Of a stretch of 64,000 nucleotides of DNA, positions 7,621 to 15,772 are shown in pieces (position 1 is the first letter of the stretch; every line of letters begins with the position of its first letter). Origin of the DNA: Flavihumibacter sp. ZG627 (GTDB taxonomy: Bacteria; Bacteroidota; Bacteroidia; Chitinophagales; Chitinophagaceae); the NCBI RefSeq assembly GCF_000814325.1, contig NZ_JPHF01000010.1, positions 62,001-126,000 on the forward strand, in the 5' to 3' direction. A program made the position numbers and the translations under genes. The notes beneath the pieces are model-generated. The model was not told where the DNA came from. It did not search any database and saw only the letters and a program-made list of their open reading frames with translations.

Positions 7621-8850
7621 CTATTCTTCTACATAATTAAGGTCTTTGCCAAATGTTTCACGGGTATATGCAGCTGCCACAAATGTGATAACCATGATCA
7701 CAACTGCCGTAATGATACCGCTTTGAACATAACTATAACTTACCTGTAGTCCTGTAAATAATAAAGCAATCAGGTTCAGGGAACCCCTAACCATATTAGG
7801 AACAGTTGTAGCTGCAGTAGCTCTGAGATTGGTTCCAAACTGTTCAGCAGCCATTGTAACAAATATTGCCCAGAAGCCAGTACCAAATCCCAGCAATGCG
7901 CATGCCCAATATAATTCCTGTACTGTAGCCTGTTGCAGGTTGAAGAACCAGATCATTCCTATTATCGTTAGACCATAAAATATAAAGAGTGCCTTCTTCC
8001 TGCTTTTTAGAACCTGGCTTACCAGTCCCACGGCAATATCACCCAAAGAAATAGCCGCATAGGCATACATGATAGATTTACCCGGATCTATATCACCCAC
8101 TACTCCCATTTGCTTTCCGAATTCTTTTGAAAAGCTGACCAGTATCCCAATCACAAACCAGGTTGGCAAACCTATCAGTATGCTTAGCATATACTTTTTA
8201 AACCGAACTGCATTGTTGAAGAACATCAGGAAATTACCCTTGCTGACTTTACTGTCCCTAACATCCTTGAACATTCCGGATTCGGCAACTTTGATCCGAA
8301 GAAATAATAACATGAATCCAAGTGCTCCTCCTATAAAATAGCAGGTTCGCCAATGGAAATTTTCTTTCATGATATAAGCCAGCACAGCGCCAGACAATCC
8401 AATACCGGCTACTAGTGATGTGCCTACACCTCTCCGGTCTTTGGGCAATAATTCACTCACCAGCGTGATACCTGCACCGAGCTCTCCCGCCAGTCCGATA
8501 CCCGATATAAGTCTTACCCATGCATACTGATCAACGTTTTGAACAAAGCCATTCGCAATATTTCCCAGCGAGTATAAAATGATGGACGCAAACAATACAC
8601 TAAGTCTTCCTTTTTTATCAGCAAGCACACCCCATAGAATACCACCGATGAGAAGACCCATCATCTGCATATTAATGATGTACAATCCATCATCCCGAAT
8701 CTGGTCTTCTGATAATCCAAGTTCCTGCAGGCTGGGAACCCTGATGATGCTGAAAAGCAGCAGGTCATAGATATCCACGAAGTAACCCAATGCTGCAACG
8801 ATTACAGCCACATTGAAAACAGAACCTGATCGGGCAGCAGTTTGGTTCAT
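7621..8850 (-). CDS. Major facilitator superfamily transporter
   Basis: This 409-residue protein has about 12 hydrophobic segments. Typical MFS loops are visible: ADKKGRLS after TM2 (the A-loop, about 75-83), a loop of the LPKDRRG type near 135, and a GLAGELGAG segment in TM4. The N-terminal ALGYFVDIYDLLLFSIIRVP resembles members that move organic acids or sugars by proton symport, but the substrate cannot be read from sequence. It is in a minus-strand run (symporter, DedA, MFS, GT9) with gaps of 12-20 bp, so these four genes are probably one transcription unit. Confidence 0.88.
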   Translation of the reverse strand: MNQTAARSGSVFNVAVIVAALGYFVDIYDLLLFSIIRVPSLQELGLSEDQIRDDGLYIINMQMMGLLIGGILWGVLADKKGRLSVLFASIILYSLGNIANGFVQNVDQYAWVRLISGIGLAGELGAGITLVSELLPKDRRGVGTSLVAGIGLSGAVLAYIMKENFHWRTCYFIGGALGFMLLFLRIKVAESGMFKDVRDSKVSKGNFLMFFNNAVRFKKYMLSILIGLPTWFVIGILVSFSKEFGKQMGVVGDIDPGKSIMYAYAAISLGDIAVGLVSQVLKSRKKALFIFYGLTIIGMIWFFNLQQATVQELYWACALLGFGTGFWAIFVTMAAEQFGTNLRATAATTVPNMVRGSLNLIALLFTGLQVSYSYVQSGIITAVVIMVITFVAAAYTRETFGKDLNYVEE

Positions 8851-8862
8851 TGGTATGCAGGA

Positions 8863-9852
8863 TTAATTTTCAGCTTTCTCTTTTGCCATTTTCTTTCTTT
8901 TGCCACTGATTACTTTCCAGGCAACGGGAGCTGTTGTGACCAGAACAATCACAATTATGATCACTTCAAGATGTTCTTTTAACTCAAAGCCGAATTGATT
9001 CTTGACCCAAAGCTGAAGGAAATGTCCCCCCATTATCATACTAACCACCCAGGCCAAACATCCGACAATATTATAGAAAGCGAATTTCTTCTTATCCATG
9101 CCCACTATACCGGCAATAATAGGTGCAAAAGTGCGCACTACCGGAAGGAAACGGGCAAATACAATTGCACCACCACCATGCTTATCATAGAACTCATGGG
9201 CTTCTTCCAGGTAATGTTTTTTGAATAACAGATTATCCTTCCACCTGAACATGGATGGACCAATTTTTCGTCCAAACCAGAATCCAACCGTATTGCCTAT
9301 AATACCTCCAAAGGAGATAAGGCCGATCAGGAGAAGAAGGTCGAGCCATTCATTACCTCTGCCATCCATACCTATTATTTTCCATGCTTCATTGGCGAGC
9401 GGACTGCTATAAATGCCGGCAACAAAAAGCAGGCTGTCGCCTGGCAAAAAGAAGCCAGCGAACAATCCCGTTTCGGCAAATACAATCAGTAACAACATCC
9501 ACAAGCCACCATAAATAATATAGAACATTGGATTGAGAAGGTCTTTCCAGGAGAAATGTTTTTTGACGACCACTGTTTTATTCTCAGGTAACTGATCGAT
9601 GGTGAAGCTGGTAGAATCATGATCTACTGCCTTAACAACAGCCTTCTCACCCGGTTGCAAAGAAACGGATGCATATCCTTCCTTATCAGCAACATAATCC
9701 TTAATGCCAGTCGTTGTTTCCAATGTGAACTCCGAAACAGGACCTTCATACTGGTTAAGAAATCTTACACGCACATCCTGCTGCGCAATGACCGGCATAA
9801 ACAACATGAAGCCAATCAGTACCAGCAGAAACCCTTTAAAATGTTGTATCAT
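8863..9852 (-). CDS. DedA-family membrane protein with extra N-terminal exported domain
   Basis: The start chosen is the ATG at 9852, which gives a signal peptide (FKGFLLVLIGFMLFMPVIAQQ) and lies 17 bp past the upstream stop. A farther in-frame ATG at 9894 would overlap the upstream gene. The 329-residue product has an extracytoplasmic beta-rich segment (about 22-95) of carboxypeptidase-regulatory-like appearance. A complete DedA/SNARE-associated domain follows: FAETGLFAGFFLPGDSLLF (about 123-142), GNTVGFWFGRKIG, and RFLPVVRTFAPIIAGIVGM (about 230-250). DedA proteins flip lipid carriers and support membrane energetics; the extra domain is not part of the usual ~200-residue family. Confidence 0.85.
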   Translation of the reverse strand: MIQHFKGFLLVLIGFMLFMPVIAQQDVRVRFLNQYEGPVSEFTLETTTGIKDYVADKEGYASVSLQPGEKAVVKAVDHDSTSFTIDQLPENKTVVVKKHFSWKDLLNPMFYIIYGGLWMLLLIVFAETGLFAGFFLPGDSLLFVAGIYSSPLANEAWKIIGMDGRGNEWLDLLLLIGLISFGGIIGNTVGFWFGRKIGPSMFRWKDNLLFKKHYLEEAHEFYDKHGGGAIVFARFLPVVRTFAPIIAGIVGMDKKKFAFYNIVGCLAWVVSMIMGGHFLQLWVKNQFGFELKEHLEVIIIVIVLVTTAPVAWKVISGKRKKMAKEKAEN

Positions 9853-9869
9853 ATCTATTCTTCTTCTGT

Positions 9870-11105
9870 TTAAGACTCTAACTCTCCTTCCCATTTACTT
9901 ACAGCAGTAGTTGCAAGTGCATTTCCAAGAACATTTGTCATACTGCGGAACATATCGCAGAAATGATCAATCGGCAATATTAGTGCGATACCTTCCGGCG
10001 GAATATTGAACATGGCAAGCGTGGCGGTTACCACCACCAGTGATGCCCTTGGAACACCTGCTATACCTTTGCTGGTGAGCATCAATACCAGCAGCATAGT
10101 AATTTGTGTGCCAAGGTCCAAATGTATGCCATATGCCTGGGCAATTGCTAAACTGGCAAAAGTCATATACATCATACTTCCATCGAGGTTAAAACTATAA
10201 CCAAGGGGAAGAATGAAAGCAACTATCTTATCCTTACAACCAAAACGCTCAAGTTCTTCAGTTAGTTTTGGAAAAACAGCTTCGCTGGATGTTGTACTGA
10301 ATGCTATGAGTAGCGGCTGGGCGATCCGACGTAGTAAAACCGGCATACGGTTTTTAAGGATCATGAACCCAACAAGTAATAATATGGCCCAAAGTACAAT
10401 TATACCAATCATGAAATAAAAAAGGTACAGACCATAAAACCGGAACACTTCCAGCCCCTTTATGGCTATAACTGCTGCGATGGCACCAAAAACTCCAAGA
10501 GGAGCAAATGCCATAACATAATTCACCATTTTCAGGATGATATGGGCAACCCCATCGAGCGCCTTTATCACCGGCTTTGCATAATCGCCAATTGAAGTTG
10601 CTGCTATACCAAAGAAAATACTGAATACCACCAACTGCAAAATTTCATTGGTGGCCATCGCCTCCACTACGCTTTTAGGAAATACATGTTCCACAAAATT
10701 AGTAATGGAGAATACCTTGGTCTTTCCTATCAGGTCCTGCGCACCTGAGGTATCGGCATTGCTGAGGTCAATAACCGAACCGGGCTCAAAAAAGTTCACC
10801 AGCAGCATTCCGATCAGCAGGCTGGCCAGTGAAGCTGTAATAAACCAAAGCAAGGCTTTGCCTCCCACCCGGCCTACCGCTTTCAGGTCTCCCAACTTGG
10901 CGATCCCCACAACCAATGTAGAGAAAACAAGTGGTGCAATGATCATTTGTACCATCCGTAAAAAGATGGTGGTCAGTATTTTTATATTATCGGCAAAACT
11001 TGTCAGGAATCCGGGGCTGGCATTGTGGTGTACAATATAGCCCACCATTACTCCCAATACCATAGCTACCAATATATAGAGGGTTAACCTGTTTTGTTTT
11101 ACCAT
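9870..11105 (-). CDS. Dicarboxylate/amino acid:cation symporter (DAACS, GltP/DctA type)
   Basis: This 411-residue membrane protein has the DAACS core. It contains the serine-rich re-entrant loop AFSTTSSEAVFP (about 269-280), the NLDGSMMYMTFASLAIAQAYG segment (about 309-329), and the second loop SKGIAGVPRASLVV. It probably imports C4-dicarboxylates or glutamate/aspartate with H+ or Na+. The substrate is not resolved: the C-terminal NVLGNALATTAVSKWEG segment is shared by DctA and GltP types. It is first in the minus-strand run with the DedA gene 17 bp behind. Confidence 0.92.
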   Translation of the reverse strand: MVKQNRLTLYILVAMVLGVMVGYIVHHNASPGFLTSFADNIKILTTIFLRMVQMIIAPLVFSTLVVGIAKLGDLKAVGRVGGKALLWFITASLASLLIGMLLVNFFEPGSVIDLSNADTSGAQDLIGKTKVFSITNFVEHVFPKSVVEAMATNEILQLVVFSIFFGIAATSIGDYAKPVIKALDGVAHIILKMVNYVMAFAPLGVFGAIAAVIAIKGLEVFRFYGLYLFYFMIGIIVLWAILLLVGFMILKNRMPVLLRRIAQPLLIAFSTTSSEAVFPKLTEELERFGCKDKIVAFILPLGYSFNLDGSMMYMTFASLAIAQAYGIHLDLGTQITMLLVLMLTSKGIAGVPRASLVVVTATLAMFNIPPEGIALILPIDHFCDMFRSMTNVLGNALATTAVSKWEGELES

Positions 11106-11276
11106 TATCCGTTTTGTGGTGTGTGAAAAGAAGGCCGAAAATTCAAAAAAATCCTGACCCCACCAAAATAATCCTCTGAAAACACCATCCCGTCAAAGTT
11201 TAGCGGCTGCGAATTGAATAATTATTTATTTTACGCCCTTCTTAACAGCTTCAATAAAACAAATCACACTAACTGT

Positions 11277-12815
11277 ATGAGCTTATTCAGAAAAAAATCT
11301 CTTACTCAACTGCTGGCCACGGCTGATTCGGAAAAAGGGTTGAAACGAACACTAGGAGCTACTAACCTGGTAGCCCTTGGAATAGGCGCCATTATTGGCG
11401 CCGGTTTGTTTGTACGAACTGCTGCTGCCGCCGGACAAGCTGCGGGGCCCGCAGTTACCATCTCCTTTATCATAGCCGCGATCGGTTGTGCTTTTGCCGG
11501 ACTTTGCTACGCTGAATTTGCAGCGATGATCCCTATTGCAGGAAGTGCCTATGCATATTCATATGTTACCATGGGAGAACTTGTTGCATGGATAATAGGC
11601 TGGGCCCTCATCATGGAATATGCCCTTGGTGCCGCTACTGTATCCATTGCCTGGAGCGAATACCTCAATACTTTGCTAGGGGGGCGAATACCATATGAAT
11701 GGAGCCACTCGCCTTTCGAAAGTTTTACTGATGCCTCCGGCGTTTTGCACCAGGGCATATTAAATGCACCTGCCCTGGTGATCCTGGTTTTACTCACACT
11801 CCTTCTTATAAAGGGTACACAGGAATCGGCCATGGTGAATGCTATTATCGTATTCATCAAAGTTGCTATCGTTTTAATTTTTATTGTTGTGGGATGGAGC
11901 TTTATTAATCCTGACAACCATACGCCCTATATGATTCCGGAAGGTACTGCTGCCTTTAAAGACCAGGCTGGTAAAACTATTGCAGATTATTCCGGTGTAT
12001 TCAGGCATGGATGGGGAGGTGTACTGGGAGGAGCAGCCATTGTATTCTTCGCCTTCATTGGATTCGATGCAGTAAGTACTGCCGCCCAGGAAGCTAAAAA
12101 CCCGGCGCGTGATATGCCTATCGGTATCCTTGGATCACTCGCGGTTTGTACCATATTATATATTTTATTCGGACATGTGTTGACGGGTGTTGCGCCATGG
12201 ACTGACTTTGTTGACCCGGTTAAAGGGCGCGAAGCATCTGTAGCCTATGCCATCTCCACTTACATGACCGGTTATGGATGGCTTGCAACCGCCGTTACGG
12301 TTGCCATCCTTGCAGGTTTCTCATCGGTTATACTTGTGATGCTGATGGGCCAGAGCCGTATCTTTTATACCATGAGTGGTGATGGATTGATCCCAAAAGT
12401 TTTTGGCGACCTGCATCCAAAATATAAAACACCATACAAAGCCAACTGGATCCTTTTGATCTTTGTTGGTGCCTTTGCGGCCTTTGTTCCAGGGCATGTG
12501 GCCGGAGATCTTACCAGTTTCGGAACCCTTTTCGCTTTTGTACTGGTGAGTGCCGGCGTTTGGATCCTGCGTAAATCAGAACCAAATATCAAACGGCCAT
12601 TCAAAACCCCATGGGTTCCATTGGTTCCCATCCTCGGTGTACTGGTATGTAGTGCAATGATCTTTGCACTCGATAAACAAACACTAACAGTTGCAATGAT
12701 CTGGATGGTACTCGGATTGGTTGTTTACTTTACATATAGCAAGAGAAATAGCAAACTCAAAGAACCCGGTCACCATCCGGGTGAAATACTTCCCAAAGCA
12801 TCAGATTTTGAATAA
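11277..12815 (+). CDS. APC-superfamily amino acid permease (CAT/YfnA-like)
   Basis: The start at 11277 is preferred because it gives MSLFRKKSLTQLL..., the typical N-terminus. An in-frame extension to 11214 adds 21 residues that resemble nothing. The 512-residue protein has about 12-14 TM segments and the TM1 motif GIGAIIGAGLFVRT. It also contains EYALGAATVSIAWSEYLN, and FFAFIGFDAVSTAAQEAKNPARDMPIGI (read as two adjoining segments near 270-300), the APC substrate-site signature. Members import cationic or branched amino acids. It is monocistronic and ends with a strong terminator. Confidence 0.9.
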   Translation: MSLFRKKSLTQLLATADSEKGLKRTLGATNLVALGIGAIIGAGLFVRTAAAAGQAAGPAVTISFIIAAIGCAFAGLCYAEFAAMIPIAGSAYAYSYVTMGELVAWIIGWALIMEYALGAATVSIAWSEYLNTLLGGRIPYEWSHSPFESFTDASGVLHQGILNAPALVILVLLTLLLIKGTQESAMVNAIIVFIKVAIVLIFIVVGWSFINPDNHTPYMIPEGTAAFKDQAGKTIADYSGVFRHGWGGVLGGAAIVFFAFIGFDAVSTAAQEAKNPARDMPIGILGSLAVCTILYILFGHVLTGVAPWTDFVDPVKGREASVAYAISTYMTGYGWLATAVTVAILAGFSSVILVMLMGQSRIFYTMSGDGLIPKVFGDLHPKYKTPYKANWILLIFVGAFAAFVPGHVAGDLTSFGTLFAFVLVSAGVWILRKSEPNIKRPFKTPWVPLVPILGVLVCSAMIFALDKQTLTVAMIWMVLGLVVYFTYSKRNSKLKEPGHHPGEILPKASDFE

Positions 12816-12834
12816 TCCCTAAGGCTTTTGCCCG

Positions 12835-12873
12835 AAAAGCGTCCCACTCTTTTGAGGCCGGGACGCTTTTTTT
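12835..12873 (+). terminator. Intrinsic terminator of the permease gene
   Basis: A 9-bp stem AAGCGTCCC (12837-12845)/GGGACGCTT (12860-12868) is followed by a run of T. The distal T-run doubles as the -33 TTTG of the next promoter. Confidence 0.88.
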
Positions 12874-12901
12874 GTGTTACCACCCCGAAAAGCTAAATTT
12901 G
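12871..12901 (+). promoter_or_regulatory. Consensus Bacteroidota promoter of the YebC gene
   Basis: A -33 TTTG (12871-12874), a 19-bp spacer and a -7 TAAATTTG (12894-12901) match the consensus fully. The start codon is 28 bp downstream. The -33 is embedded in the T-tract of the preceding terminator. Confidence 0.75.
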
Positions 12902-12929
12902 CCACCCAATTACAAACCACAATCTATAT

Positions 12930-13652
12930 ATGGGCAGGATATTCGAAGTACGTAAAGCCACCATGTTTGCCAGGTGGGACAGGATGGCCAAGCAATTCAC
13001 ACGGATTGGAAAAGAGATCGCTATTGCCGTTAAAGCAGGCGGACCTGATCCTGATGTGAATCCTGCACTCCGGCGTTGTATGCAGAACGCGAAGGCAGTG
13101 AACATGCCAAAGGACCGTGTGGAAGCCGCTATCAAGCGGGCCCAGGGTAAGGACATGGAAAACTATGAGGAGATACTATATGAGGGTTATGGCCCCCATG
13201 GTGTGGCAATATTAGTGGAAACAGCAACCGACAATCATGTTCGTACTGTTGCCAATGTGAAGTCAATTTTCAATAAGGGGAACGGTGCGCTGGGAAACAG
13301 TGGAAGTGTGAGTTTCCAGTTCAAAAAAATGGGGGTATTCAAATTGAAACCCGAGGGGTTGAATGCCGAGGATATGGAATTGGAACTTATAGATTTCGGA
13401 CTTGAAGAACTGGGTGACGGTACAGGCGAAAATGGTGAGAATGTTTTAGTGGTACGTTGCGCCTTCACTGATTTCGGATTGATGCAAAAGGCACTGGAAG
13501 ATAAAGGACTCACTCCAGTATCTGCAGAGGTGGAATGGATCCCGCAGAACACGGTTGAATTAAATGAAGAGCAGGCACAGGATGTTTTGAAACTGGTCGA
13601 CAAACTGGAACAGGATGAAGACGTTCAGAAAGTTTTCCATAACCTGGTCTGA
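12930..13652 (+). CDS. YebC/PmpR-family transcription/translation regulator
   Basis: This 240-residue protein opens [30 protein letters not shown], with [16 protein letters not shown] and [14 protein letters not shown] typical of the family. [14 protein letters not shown] (about 88-101) marks the second domain. Family members act as DNA-binding regulators or, in recent work on related proteins, assist ribosomes at difficult sequences. The length is normal. It has a perfect consensus promoter and its own terminator, so it is probably constitutively expressed as a single gene. Confidence 0.93.
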   Translation: MGRIFEVRKATMFARWDRMAKQFTRIGKEIAIAVKAGGPDPDVNPALRRCMQNAKAVNMPKDRVEAAIKRAQGKDMENYEEILYEGYGPHGVAILVETATDNHVRTVANVKSIFNKGNGALGNSGSVSFQFKKMGVFKLKPEGLNAEDMELELIDFGLEELGDGTGENGENVLVVRCAFTDFGLMQKALEDKGLTPVSAEVEWIPQNTVELNEEQAQDVLKLVDKLEQDEDVQKVFHNLV

Positions 13653-13677
13653 TATATTTATTTTTCATTTCTTGATA

Positions 13678-13704
13678 AACCTGCTTTCAGAGGCAGGTTT
13701 TTTT
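13678..13704 (+). terminator. Intrinsic terminator after the YebC gene
   Basis: An AACCTGC (13678-13684)/GCAGGTT (13693-13699) stem is followed by TTTTT. Confidence 0.8.
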
Positions 13705-13828
13705 ATTGTCCATATTCAACAATAACGCTAACTTGTATATGTATTTCGTGCATGTGCAACCGCCATTATCCGCACCCGCTTCCGCCCCACTAATTCCGCA
13801 CCGGCAACCAAAGATTCCAATCACCCTT

Positions 13829-13836
13829 AATCTTTG
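13829..13836 (+). promoter_or_regulatory. -7-like element three bases from a start codon
   Basis: AATCTTTG (one mismatch to TAnnTTTG) is followed after TAT by the ATG at 13840. It decides the start: translation from the upstream TTG at 13834 would begin inside the promoter element. Confidence 0.5.
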
Positions 13837-13839
13837 TAT

Positions 13840-14754
13840 ATGCTAGTAAAAGACCATCAAGTTTGTTGCAAGGCAGAGACCGACCGGCAAACAAATAATT
13901 TAACCTTAAGATATTTAAGGCCCATCCTTAATAATTGTTGCTGGGTTATGCTGGCAATGATCCTGTTATTATTAATGCCAATACAGAGTCACTCCCAAAC
14001 TCCCGGGCAACAGGTGTATATCGGTGTTACCTTTTATAAAGTAAATCCAGGCAAGTCAGAGGCATACACAAATCTGGTCAGGAGCCATGCCCATCGTGTT
14101 GTAGAGCAATCAGTCAGAAATGGCGATCTTCTGGGATGGTATTTTTACCAGGTACTGATGTCGCCTGAAATGGAAAACAAATATGATTACGTAGTTGTTA
14201 CGGTTTCATCCAAATTCAATGATCTGGTAGATAACCCGGTATCAATGAAAGATCGTTATGCAAAAGCTATTTCAGGAGCCAGGGAAATGAACTGGGAAAG
14301 CTATAACAGCAAGTTGCTTGAGTTCCGCTCGATAGTTAAATATGAAGTATATGCACATCGTGCAGGTATTGATCCAAAAACACCTGTGAGCAAATATGTA
14401 CAGATCGATTACATGAAGCCCCTGCCAGGAAAAACGGCGGAATATATAAAAACCGAAAGAGAAATCTTTTATCCTATCCACCAGGAAAGAATAAAATTAG
14501 GAGCGCTTACTGACTGGGGATTGTATGAGAAGATTCTTCCTTTTACTGCCAATTCTGAAAACGATTTTGTAACAGCTAATTTCTTTGAAAATCTGAAATC
14601 ACTTCTTGATCCAAAATATGAAGAAGCATTCAATTATATACCAAACAATTCCAACTACATTATTATGAGTGAAAGAGTTGACCAGGTGCGGAAAATGGTA
14701 AGGAGTGATATCTGGAAATTAATTGACCACGTTGACCAGAGTACGATTAAATAA
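13840..14754 (+). CDS. Exported protein with two dimeric alpha/beta-barrel-like (NIPSNAP/ABM-type) halves, function unknown
   Basis: This 304-residue product has a basic N-terminus and a hydrophobic segment ending QSHSQ (about 35-52), consistent with an unusually long signal peptide. Two related halves follow. One begins YIGVTFYKVNPGKSEAYTNLVR and the other KYVQIDYMKPLPGKTAEYIKTE. Each has the beta-strand, 'PGK' turn and helix with a later conserved W/Y strand, as in small antibiotic-monooxygenase or NIPSNAP folds. I see no catalytic residues that settle a function. The last 32 bp overlap the next gene. A shorter start inside the hydrophobic region cannot be excluded. Confidence 0.65.
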   Translation: MLVKDHQVCCKAETDRQTNNLTLRYLRPILNNCCWVMLAMILLLLMPIQSHSQTPGQQVYIGVTFYKVNPGKSEAYTNLVRSHAHRVVEQSVRNGDLLGWYFYQVLMSPEMENKYDYVVVTVSSKFNDLVDNPVSMKDRYAKAISGAREMNWESYNSKLLEFRSIVKYEVYAHRAGIDPKTPVSKYVQIDYMKPLPGKTAEYIKTEREIFYPIHQERIKLGALTDWGLYEKILPFTANSENDFVTANFFENLKSLLDPKYEEAFNYIPNNSNYIIMSERVDQVRKMVRSDIWKLIDHVDQSTIK

Positions 14755-15163
14755 TTCTCCCGTTATACTATATGATGGGGTCTGTAACCTTTGTAACAGT
14801 TCCGTGCAGTTTGTGATCAGGAATGATCCGGCTGCACGGTTCCGCTTTGCATCCTTACAATCATCTTATGGACGTAAACTGTTACAGGAATATTCAGTTG
14901 AGAATAAATTACCGGGCTCATTTATCCTTTATGAAGAAGGGAAAATCTATACCCGTTCAACCGCCGCGCTTAAAACGCTATACCGCTTAAGGGGTTGGGG
15001 ATGGACGAAAATATTATTGTACGTACCCTCCTTCCTCCGGAATTTTGTTTACGACCTGATTGCAAAAAACAGGTACAGGTGGTTTGGAAAAAAGGAAAGT
15101 TGCTGGCTTCCCTCGCCGAATCTCCAGGAACGGTTTATCGATTGGAGCGATCAAGGTATATAG
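14723..15163 (+). CDS. DCC-family thiol-disulfide oxidoreductase (DUF393)
   Basis: This 146-residue protein carries the family signature YDGVCNLCNSSVQFV (about 17-31), with a CxxC pair after the Asp-Gly that names the DCC family. RFRFASLQS and STAALKTLYRLRG are also family-typical. No ATG lies upstream of the signature; the only in-frame starts are TTG at 14723 or 14732, both inside the end of the preceding gene, so translation is probably coupled to it. DCC proteins are predicted redox proteins with no firm substrate. The 3' end overlaps the convergent TRIC gene by 29 bp. Confidence 0.8.
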   Translation: MTTLTRVRLNNSPVILYDGVCNLCNSSVQFVIRNDPAARFRFASLQSSYGRKLLQEYSVENKLPGSFILYEEGKIYTRSTAALKTLYRLRGWGWTKILLYVPSFLRNFVYDLIAKNRYRWFGKKESCWLPSPNLQERFIDWSDQGI

Positions 15164-15761
15164 CCGGTAGACTCCAATGGTATCGAATCGCCATCATCCT
15201 TATTGCGAAGATGATGGCTATACAAAATATATTTACCAGAGCCTGGTCAATGCCGATCCAGGAAAGCAGGTAATAACTTATGCCGCCCAGAATGCAGGCG
15301 GAGGCATAAATCTCTTTGTGAAAAAGCAGGGGAACATTATTCAAAATAACATCGCGAAGCACTCCACCAAAGCATCCCGTAAATATTCCGAGTGAAATAC
15401 AAATACCAGGAGGGTACCCGTGCAAAATACCTTTCTCGATACCAACGATGGTGAATAGTCCAAGTCCCAGGGCATCAAAAGCCTCGAGAAGGGGATCAAA
15501 TTTCCTGAGCAATGATCCAAAAAACATGGCCGATACAGCCGCTGCGATGATTATCCCAATGGTAATATTATTAGAAAGCCAGGCAACCGGCAGATCACCT
15601 ATCAAAATATCCCTCACCGAACCACCACCAATTGCAGGAACAAAGGCCATGATTATAACACCAAATGGATCAAGCTTTTTTTCCATTGCAGCAAATGCAC
15701 CTGATAAGGCAAATGCAAATGTGCCAATCAGATCAATAATGGTTAAGAAGTTGAGTTCCAT
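15135..15761 (-). CDS. TRIC-type trimeric cation channel family protein (YadS/YicG-like)
   Basis: This 208-residue membrane protein has seven hydrophobic segments arranged as two UPF0126 repeats. The first repeat contains GGGSVRDILIGDLPVAWL (about 45-62) and the second CFGGVLRDVILNNVPLLF (about 130-147); the GG...RD motif is the hallmark. Prokaryotic TRIC homologues conduct monovalent cations. It lies 12 bp behind the E1 dehydrogenase gene on the same strand. Its C-terminus overlaps the oppositely oriented DCC gene. Confidence 0.9.
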   Translation of the reverse strand: MELNFLTIIDLIGTFAFALSGAFAAMEKKLDPFGVIIMAFVPAIGGGSVRDILIGDLPVAWLSNNITIGIIIAAAVSAMFFGSLLRKFDPLLEAFDALGLGLFTIVGIEKGILHGYPPGICISLGIFTGCFGGVLRDVILNNVPLLFHKEIYASACILGGISYYLLSWIGIDQALVNIFCIAIIFAIRMMAIRYHWSLPAIYLDRSNR

Positions 15762-15772
15762 ATGGTGAAGAT

